In this document: one piece after another, positions 58,201-64,000 of the stretch
Layout: each line of letters opens with the position of its first letter
Position numbering within the stretch: the first letter of the stretch is position 1
Assembly: GCA_019648995.1 (NCBI GenBank)
Contig: BLXT01003757.1
Span: 593,253-657,252 of the forward strand
Origin: Plakobranchus ocellatus
Taxonomy: Eukaryota > Mollusca > Gastropoda > Plakobranchidae
Length of the DNA: 64,000 nucleotides
Reading direction: 5' to 3'
Notes under the pieces: generated by a model
The model's database searches: none
What the model saw: only the letters and a program-made list of their open reading frames with translations
What the model was told of the DNA's origin: nothing
Made by a program: the position numbers and the translations under genes

Positions 58201-61200
58201 TTATTGTTTATTGTAAAGTCGGTTTCACTTTTCAAGATATTTAATTTTAATTTTAAATACACTAACACACACACACAAAAATTACCCACATAAAATCCCT
58301 AAGAGACTGAAGGGACTTGAAAATGTTCAAAATGTGAAAATTGATTTGTATGTGACGGCTTCCTTTAATCAAATTTTTTTGTGTTTAAATATATTCATTA
58401 TGTAATTTTTAATATTTCACATTATCTGATCATTAATTTTTCATAAGCTTTTAATTCTTAAACTTAGTACTTTTAGTGGCAGTAGCAGCAACAGAATTGG
58501 CAATATGGTGGTGGGGGCAGTAGTGGCAGTGGCAGTGATGGTTATGGCAGTGGCTGTAGTGACAGTTACAGCAGTAGCATTGGTGGAGGTAGAGATATCA
58601 GTAGTGGTCATCAGTAGGAGTAGTAGCAGCATAAACAGTGACAGCAGCAGCAGCAACAGTGGCAGTTTCAACATTCTAAATCATTAAATAGCCATTTACA
58701 AACCTTTGCAGTGGTTAAAATGAGTTGGGTTTGAGTTGAGGCATGAATTTTTCACCTTTTCAAAATAGGATTTTGAGAAAACATGCTTTCTTGCTTTCTT
58801 TTAAAGGTTATGTATGAATGTGTGTGTGCGTGTTTGTAAAATTGTATAGATATAAAATATATATCACTGTTCATGTCCTGGTGTCCCATGCTTCACTACA
58901 CAGTGGTGTCAACTCTTCAGTGCTTCATTACGGTCATGCTGGAGCTCCAAACAGCAAGAAACTTGAGGATGGTGATATGTGGTGGGTGTTAAGTAAAGTG
59001 TTCTTTATTTTCTAACAACATGTCAAAGTAGGTAGGGCTGCCTTTTAAGATTTTATTCCATCCCTATCATCATTAGCAATTTGAAGAGGGTGGTGAAAAT
59101 GGATGGAAGGGGGGAAGTTTGTTTCACACTGCCTGAATTTAATCAGTATTTTACTCTGAGGTCAAATTAGCGATTGTATGAGGCCAGGACAAAATTTTTT
59201 ATAGAATTAAGTCTGATTATCTGTAACAGTAGCAAAAAGCAAATCAGATAATAAGGTCAGTCATATGAGGTCAGCTGAATTCTGGGGGCTAGCTTTTTGG
59301 CATTAGTACATGCGGGCTCTATAAAATCATCAGATAAAATAAATGATGTTGGCGGCAAAGCCTTTCTCAGTTTACAGTTAAAAACAGCAACAACATTCAT
59401 GACAAAGGAATTTGGAAAAATAAATTTACTTATGAAAGTATTGATATAAGTTGAACATAAAATTAGAGTAAAAATGACTTTAACGAATGATTTTTTAAAA
59501 TTTGGATATAAAAGAGAATAAATAAAGAAAATGAAAGGCCCAAACCAAAATCAAGATATTTTAGTGGAAAGAAATAAGATAGGAAACTGTCAGTGCAAAT
59601 ATAACACCATCTTTGCGTAGTATTTCAACGACTCATCATTAATTTTCAAAAAACATTTTTTTCTGCTCACTTTTATATTTATGGCTATGAGGCAGACTGT
59701 GCCGCAAGAATTAATGACCCATCATTAATTTTCACACCCATTTTTTCCCTCTCACTTTTATATTTATGGCTGTGAGGCAGACTGTGCCGCAAAAGAAAGA
59801 AAATTTAAGCTTGTGTTTTTTTTCGTTGTATTTTTTTCTTTTGGGCCAGCGCAAAGTGTAAGCATTAGCTATTGTTTCAAGTTTTTTTGTTCTAAAATTG
59901 TCATTTGTTTTCACATCAATTTCACTTTTGCCTCAACTGAAGCGAAAAAGCAATTTTGAAGCAAATCATGGGTGGAGTTTATATTACTGGGTTATTGAGC
60001 AAAGGCACCACCTGAAGAGCCTATGCAAATCTTCATATTGTAAAATCATGAGCAGAAATTTAATGTGAAAAAATGTTTAGTGGAAGAGCAGACTTTAAAT
60101 TATGTAAAAATGTAATGGTTGACTTGATATACAAAGGTATCTCTGAAAAATTTTTTTGACCAGTTGAAATGAGTCACTAGCTACAAATTTTACATTTCTC
60201 TTGTCGATTGTTTTCTAAAATGACTGTTACATAACTTTTATAATAACGTGAAATTTGGAGAGAGGCTTACTTTTGAAAAAACATTGATGAGACACAAAAT
60301 ATGAAAAGAAATGCATTAGTTATGTGGAACTTTGGAAATAAGAAAGGTGCCCGAGCAAATAAGTAAAAATTTTCTGTGAATACTTGTGCACTAAAATTCA
60401 TATCAAATTTATAAAAAATGTTACAAAAGTATAGTTTTCAAGCTTACACATCTTTGATAGAATTGAGATAAAGACTTACTTTTTTGTTCCCTCCATAATG
60501 GTATGTATTCACTATTGAAAGCTTATAAATATATATATATTGCCCTAACTCAACAGGCAAAAAATGCACTACTGAATAATGTGCTCTAGTTGACTCACAT
60601 TATGTAAACTGTAGATAGGAGTTTATGGCTTTTGTGCAATTTTGATAATGCGTAAAATGTGGGAAAGGTTGTGTAATTTGTATGAAAATTTGATAACCTG
60701 TGACATAAAAAAGGGCTCCATAGACCTTTCACCATTTCAGCAAAATATCAAATACGCTGAAATGGTGAAAGGTCTAAGTGAATTATGGGAACAGATATAC
60801 ACTTTTCAAAATTGTTAAAAATAGCTTAAAGAGAACAAAAATTGCTCAACAACAGTACAATATGTTCATATGTATTTCTCATCACTAGCATTTTTGAATT
60901 GCCATATTATTAGGACTGGTCTCTTTGAAGATAAAAATTGAGAAATGAAATTTATTGTCCTTGACTCCTATTTCCCTTGCTGTTGTGTCCAGTCTGTTTG
61001 ATATGGGTGGAGAGTACTATTGCTATGGCTCTGATATTACATGCTCCTTTCCGGCCAATGGCAAGTTTACAGCAGACCAGCGAGCAATATATGAGGCAGT
61101 GCTTGCAGCAGCTGAAGCTGTGATGAAGGCAATCAAACCAGGTAATTCAGAGTCTGATTATCCACAGCTACATTCTTTAAAAGTAATGAGACGGTAGCTC

Positions 61201-63091
61201 ACACTCAATACTGAATAATAGGTCAAGTTCTTGTTGTTGTTGTTGAGGATTTTCAGTATGCAGGTTCATACTGGAGAATTGCTGTAATGATTCAGATCTT
61301 CCAATTATCACTGGTCTTATTAATTTACTATTTAAATAATTATTGTTTGGACTTCTGAGGAGCTTAAAGTTTTTGGGAAGTCAATTTTAATATTTTCAAT
61401 AAGAATTAGTTTTGTCATTCCTCTCTCTTGTCCATGTCTGTGTTCAAAAGGGGGGCGTTGGTAGCACAGTGGGTAGCGAAGCCATTCTGAGATCTGCAGA
61501 GATCCTTCTGCCATGGGTTCAAGCCTCACCAACGGCACCCTGGCCTGACAGAGGGCCTAAGAGTCTAAAATCATCTGTGGACTGGCTATACACAAAAACC
61601 CAAATCCCTGAGGTCAAAGCTTGAGGACTCCATCATCTTCCTTTTCTTATTCTGCCTTCTGTTCTCCATTGTCAGCAGAGTTTGTGGGTGTGGAGTCTGG
61701 TCCGCTTTTTGATATTTTTCTGTTGTTAGTGGTTTCTTACATGACTATTTTTGATAGACTGTTACATAATGCAAAATATTGTAAACATACCATGCAAGCC
61801 TGTATCTCTTTGCAGTGAAAAAGAAAATTACATATGAATCTTGAAGACTGTACTCAAGAAAAAATAGGAATAGTCTGTACTCAGCTCTCTTTTTTTTTAA
61901 TGTCCAGCTGCTTTTCTGTTCATCATTTCCTGCCATTAAACAATTAGGTGTTTCATGGGTGGATATGCACAAACTCGCTGAGCGTCAAATCCTTCAGCAC
62001 TTGGTCCAGCTAGGACTACTCCAGGGAAGTGTGGACCAGATGATGGACGTCAGGCTTGGTGCTGTGTTCTTGCCTCATGGCCTTGGCCACATGTTGGGTA
62101 TAGACACACATGATGTTGGTGGCTACCCCGAGGTAACTGCGCTTTTATTTTCTTTGAGAAATCTGATGCTGCCAATTGTCCCGATTTAAACGAATCTGCT
62201 CGATATGTGAATCCACTACGATACTTTTATACTTTGTTATTTAAATTGTGCACTTTTCAGAAAATTTTTTTCTCCCTTAAACAAAAAGCAGCAAAACTGA
62301 TGGTGATTTTAGATTTCTTGGCATAGGTTTGTGTTGCACAGCATGCTCACAATCTGATAATGGTTGATCTAGTGAAACTATAAAATATTTAAAACTTGGT
62401 GTTAATTGTATCTGCAAATGATAACTCTCTCGTGTCGATAATATTTAAAGAAAAAAAATTGCTATTTGTGTAGCAGTCCAAATGAATTGAGGCACTGCAT
62501 GTGATTTTAAATGAAAATCATGACCTAAAGAGAAGAAAAGTGCTCTTTCTCTATGAGAGAAATTTTCTATAGGTATGCTGTGGACTTTTTTTGTACAATA
62601 GGCATTGAAAATTTTTTATTTGTTTACTGTATAATTTTGATTTGACTCAGTGATGTAGACTCCCAACTGAACTAATTTCGTGGGACTTCTTCACATGTTC
62701 ATTATGTTAAGATATGTGTTTATACTTTATTTTACTGTAACCTGCCTTTAACTTTGGAGGAGTTAGATTTTTTACTTTTACGAAAAAATAAAAAACATCA
62801 ACAATAAAGTGCAATAACATTGCTTGAAAATTTTAGAATCATTAAGATTTTGTAAAAATTTAGGGTATTTTACCTCACAAATGTCATTAAAGTTTTTGTT
62901 TGAAACAGATAGTCTTTCAAAAAGATTTTCAGTTAAAAAAAAATCATGTGTAGGCTTATTTCGTTTATTTATTTATTCTTCAGGGCACACAACGTATCAA
63001 TGAGCCAGGACTGAAATCTCTGCGCACAGTGAGGACCCTAGAGCCTCGTATGGTGCTCACTGTGGAGCCAGGCTGTTACTTTGTAGACCCT
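42756..63091 (+). CDS. PEPD: PEPD, Xaa-Pro dipeptidase (prolidase), 3' end outside window
   Basis: Prolidase is a cytosolic, homodimeric, Mn-dependent pita-bread peptidase that splits dipeptides with C-terminal proline, as in collagen turnover. Coding exons: 42756-42775, 42997-43180, 44481-44608, 47594-47657, 49483-49530, 52416-52477, 53488-53532, 54645-54720, 55385-55431, 57330-57401 or 57498-57566, 58904-58981, 60993-61141, 61948-62132, 62984-63091. All have AG/GT borders and consistent phase, totalling about 421 codons with exon 57498-57566, near human length to this point. Family signatures: [43 protein letters not shown]. Metal ligands visible: two Asp in [10 protein letters not shown] and [11 protein letters not shown], His in [11 protein letters not shown], Glu in LTVEPGCYF. 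The last metal Glu (human RIEEDV region) is in an exon beyond 64000. Start chosen because ATGGCATCAGG is the only ATG in phase with exon 2; MASGKIQ resembles the short variable N-terminus of homologues. Confidence 0.97.
43181..44480. other. PEPD intron 2
   Basis: AT-rich, nothing recognisable. Confidence 0.6.
44609..47593. other. PEPD intron 3 with degenerate tandem repeats
   Basis: Contains a decayed tandem repeat at about 46020-46770 and a short motif array at 46950-47062; otherwise AT-rich. Confidence 0.6.
46020..46770. repeat. Decayed tandem repeat, unit about 300-350 bp
   Basis: Three starts of the form ttgga(c/t)(t/c)tc(t/a)(c/a)ac(a)tt occur at about 46086, 46436 and 46741. The stretches after the first two share aaaactgatattgactttct-like and aaagacatgtaaaaatgtct-like blocks in order. 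Divergence is high. Confidence 0.55.
47658..52415. other. PEPD introns 4 and 5 (exon at 49483-49530 between)
   Basis: AT-rich. Holds a 20-bp perfect palindrome at 51831-51850 and an (AT)n tract at 52159-52230. No other gene recognised. Confidence 0.6.
52159..52230. repeat. (TA)n/(TG)n microsatellite
   Basis: About 28 TA dinucleotides grading into a short TG run. Confidence 0.95.
52973..53090. repeat. Interrupted (CT)n pyrimidine tract
   Basis: TCTC runs with short interruptions in PEPD intron 6. Confidence 0.85.
53818..54167. repeat. 174-bp tandem duplication, recent
   Basis: Two units offset by 174 bp, each starting atgtgagtttcaattttttt and ending atttatgtaaagtta(a/g)catg, with only a handful of differences. 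It lies in PEPD intron 7. Confidence 0.95.
54935..55230. mobile_element. mariner-type MITE with TA target duplication
   Basis: Ends CGAGGGCAGGCTGA and its exact complement TCAGCCTGCCCTCG, each next to TA (54933-54934 and 55231-55232). Length about 296 bp, no intact transposase. TACGAGGG... ends with a TA duplication are typical of mariner/Tc1 elements. Lies in PEPD intron 8. Confidence 0.9.
55432..57329. other. PEPD intron 9
   Basis: AT-rich with one SINE insertion (56112-56373) and a local repeat of tactcaaaatct/gaattcacttgaagcc-like segments at about 56600-56770. Confidence 0.6.
56112..56373 (+). mobile_element. tRNA-derived SINE, family A, with 15-bp target-site duplication
   Basis: tRNA-like head with A-box (tggctcatctggtaggg) and B-box (ggggttcgattccc), then the same body as 6591-6853. 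Flanked by tatagtcctagcaat at 56097-56111 and 56374-56388, a perfect 15-bp duplication, so it is a young insertion. The 3' end has no poly-A. Confidence 0.95.
57330..57401 (+). CDS. PEPD: PEPD alternative exon 10a
   Basis: 72 nt, acceptor tttgttcacag, donor AG|GTAGAT, phase 2 in and 2 out. It encodes [11 protein letters not shown] then [13 protein letters not shown] plus a split Ser. It aligns to human SLFEHYCYSRGG then MRHSSYTCICG (residues 224-247) with one extra residue (I within YSICIC). No stops, both splice sites intact. It is more diverged from human than 10b. When joined to 58904 it restores CGSG, the human residues at that point. Confidence 0.85.
57498..57566 (+). CDS. PEPD: PEPD alternative exon 10b
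   Basis: 69 nt, acceptor tcctttcccag, donor AAC|GTAAGT, same phases as 10a. It encodes [12 protein letters not shown] then [11 protein letters not shown] plus a split Thr, the same length as human and closer to it (HYCY, GG, YTCICG). Only 96 nt separate it from 10a. Both exons are multiples of three, so inclusion of both would also stay in frame. The pair looks like a duplicated exon used alternatively. Confidence 0.9.
57835..58020 (-). mobile_element. Possible LINE ORF2 tail fragment
   Basis: Minus-strand pieces read [12 protein letters not shown] and then a [10 protein letters not shown]-like basic stretch. This resembles the WLGHVxRM...GKRxRGRPxxxW end of some non-LTR elements. Short and decayed. 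Confidence 0.3.
58465..58670. repeat. Degenerate AGC/AGT triplet tract
   Basis: Imperfect cagtag/cagtgg/cagcag triplets over about 200 bp in PEPD intron 10. Confidence 0.8.
59630..59796. repeat. 86-bp tandem duplication
   Basis: Units start gactcatcattaattttc and gacccatcattaattttc and both end ggct(a/g)tgaggcagactgtg followed by ccgcaa. Confidence 0.9.
60721..60776. repeat. Perfect 21-bp inverted repeat with 14-nt loop
   Basis: Left arm 60721-60741 starts tagacctttcaccattt; right arm 60756-60776 is its exact complement. A transcript of PEPD intron 11 would form an uninterrupted hairpin. Confidence 0.9.
61450..61602 (+). mobile_element. tRNA-derived SINE, family B
   Basis: Head gggggcgttggtagcacagt, B-box-like gggttcaagcctc, tail cctgacagagggcc and tgtggactggctatacac. 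It lacks about 9 bp of the family tail (ccttgttg region). No clear target duplication. PEPD intron 12. Confidence 0.9.
62133..62983. other. PEPD intron 13
   Basis: AT-rich, nothing recognisable beyond splice sites. Confidence 0.6.
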
Positions 63092-64000
63092 GTGAGATAT
63101 GCTCCTTTTTCTACTAGTTGTTTCCTCCTCTGTTTAAGCTTCTGTATTTTTTTATCTTCAAGTTTTTCCCCATTTCTTTTTTCCTCTTACTCTCTTTCTC
63201 CATGTCGTCCTCCTATTCATCCCTCTGGCTTCCCCTGAGTTATTTTTATCCTTTGCCCTAGTAGGGTATGGGCTGTAGGCTTAAAAAACCTTCCCAGTAA
63301 GCACTCTCTTATCTCTTTCTCATCTAAACCTTCTCTTTCTTCTTCTTTTACTTTTTCTTCATTTTTCTTTGCTCAGTTCATTTCCTTCTTTTACTTTCCA
63401 CCCATAAATCTCACACTTTCCCCTTGTTCCATCCTTCTGTCACTTATTGGCCATTTAGATTCTTAATCAATCTTCAATTTATTTTATGTATTCTTATTAT
63501 GAAAGTACTTCAGCCCCGCACTCTCTTTCTCTCCATTTCGCTCCCTCCCTCCCTCCCAATCCCCTCCTCAATCTCCAAAAATCAATCTCTCTCGCTCTCT
63601 CTTTCACTCATTTTCACCTCCTTTCTTTCACATTACCATTTCTTTCCTCTCTCTTCCTTTCTGTATCTTTCCCCTGTTTTTCTTTATCTTTATTTACTTA
63701 ACAGCTCTTCTCTCTTCTTCTCCTTTTTTTTCATCTCCCTCCTTCCCTTTTTTCTATTCCTTTTCTGTTTTCTACTTTTTTCACTATTATCTCACTTGGA
63801 CTTTTCTAACAACTGATGCAGGGAGCCTAAAAGTTTCTCTGAGCCGTTCCAGTGAGGGTTGCTGAAGCATTAAAAGAACCTCCCCCCCCCCAACCAAGAA
63901 AATCTTGTAAATGCTGTGAGATTGGCTTTAGGCACTAGTTTCGTATCATATCTAGTATTCATCATCATCAGGTGCCTTGCTTTACAGCGTTGGCGATCAT
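63092..64000. other. PEPD intron 14 (right edge), pyrimidine-rich
   Basis: From about 63110 to 63800 the plus strand is strongly C/T-rich (TTC, CTC, TTT mixtures); apparent reading frames are compositional. The final PEPD exon or exons are not in the window. Confidence 0.7.

Larger units (their letters stand above)
58982..60992. other. PEPD intron 11
   Basis: AT-rich. Contains an 86-bp tandem duplication (59630-59796) and a perfect 21-bp inverted repeat (60721-60776). Confidence 0.6.

Noticed and set aside
58505-58687. Val/Ala-rich frame in PEPD intron 10
   Set aside because: Translation of a degenerate AGC/AGT triplet tract.
63110-63816. Long Ser/Leu/Phe-rich frames on the plus strand
   Set aside because: Pyrimidine-rich composition removes stops; no splice or homology support, and PEPD's next exon should resemble the human C-terminus.

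Overview
This is an intron-rich, AT-rich animal nuclear window. It carries the 5' half of one gene on the minus strand and most of another on the plus strand, separated by about 13 kb of repeat-dense intergenic DNA. Short conserved exons in long AT-rich introns, several tRNA-derived SINE families, a mariner-type MITE and abundant simple repeats fit a lophotrochozoan, most likely a mollusc. The sequence alone does not fix the species. There are two assembly gaps (15088-15114 and 35442-35474), both inside low-complexity tracts.

Minus strand, about 29 kb down to 1.9 kb: an EHMT (G9a/GLP) histone H3K9 methyltransferase homologue. From 5' to 3' I can place: a candidate promoter and first exon near 28.9-29.3 kb; an upstream exon at 25158-25291 that cannot be joined in frame to the next exon; a 1.9-kb acidic/serine-rich exon (21770-23679) with an H3-tail-like TARKS motif; three very short exons (20767-20797, 19553-19588, 17867-17929) carrying a nuclear-localisation-like patch and a SUMO-interaction-like motif; a 1.1-kb Ser/Thr-rich exon (15518-16641); three exons of the EHMT cysteine-rich zinc-binding region (14712-14840, 13886-14029, 10540-10754); a basic linker exon (8113-8216); and four exons starting the ankyrin domain (4636 down to 1913). 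The remaining ankyrin repeats and the pre-SET, SET and post-SET domains lie beyond the left edge.

Middle, about 29.3-42.7 kb: no confident host gene. It holds a 460-bp TAG/CAG triplet tract, a 51-base poly-G run, GA, TAA and CAG/GTT microsatellites, tRNA-derived SINEs (one with a perfect 13-bp target-site duplication), a strongly decayed RTE-like LINE (about 37.7-38.8 kb) and a 5'-truncated RNase-H-bearing LINE (40172-40898) with a 13-bp target-site duplication.

Plus strand, 42756-63091: PEPD (Xaa-Pro dipeptidase, prolidase), with the initiator ATG and thirteen further coding exon positions in consistent phase. Only the last C-terminal exon or exons are missing. Its most striking feature is a pair of adjacent, homologous, phase-identical exons (57330-57401 and 57498-57566) encoding alternative versions of the same roughly 24-residue segment next to the substrate pocket. 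This is an apparent mutually exclusive exon pair in a housekeeping peptidase.

Mobile-element history is readable in several places. A 1.55-kb DNA transposon (11552-13099) interrupts an older dispersed repeat whose uninterrupted paralogue lies at 34805-35408, so the window contains its own empty site. There are also a mariner-type MITE (54935-55230), SINE insertions with clean duplications, and several local tandem duplications. The two genes are functionally unrelated: one is chromatin modification, the other proline dipeptide turnover.
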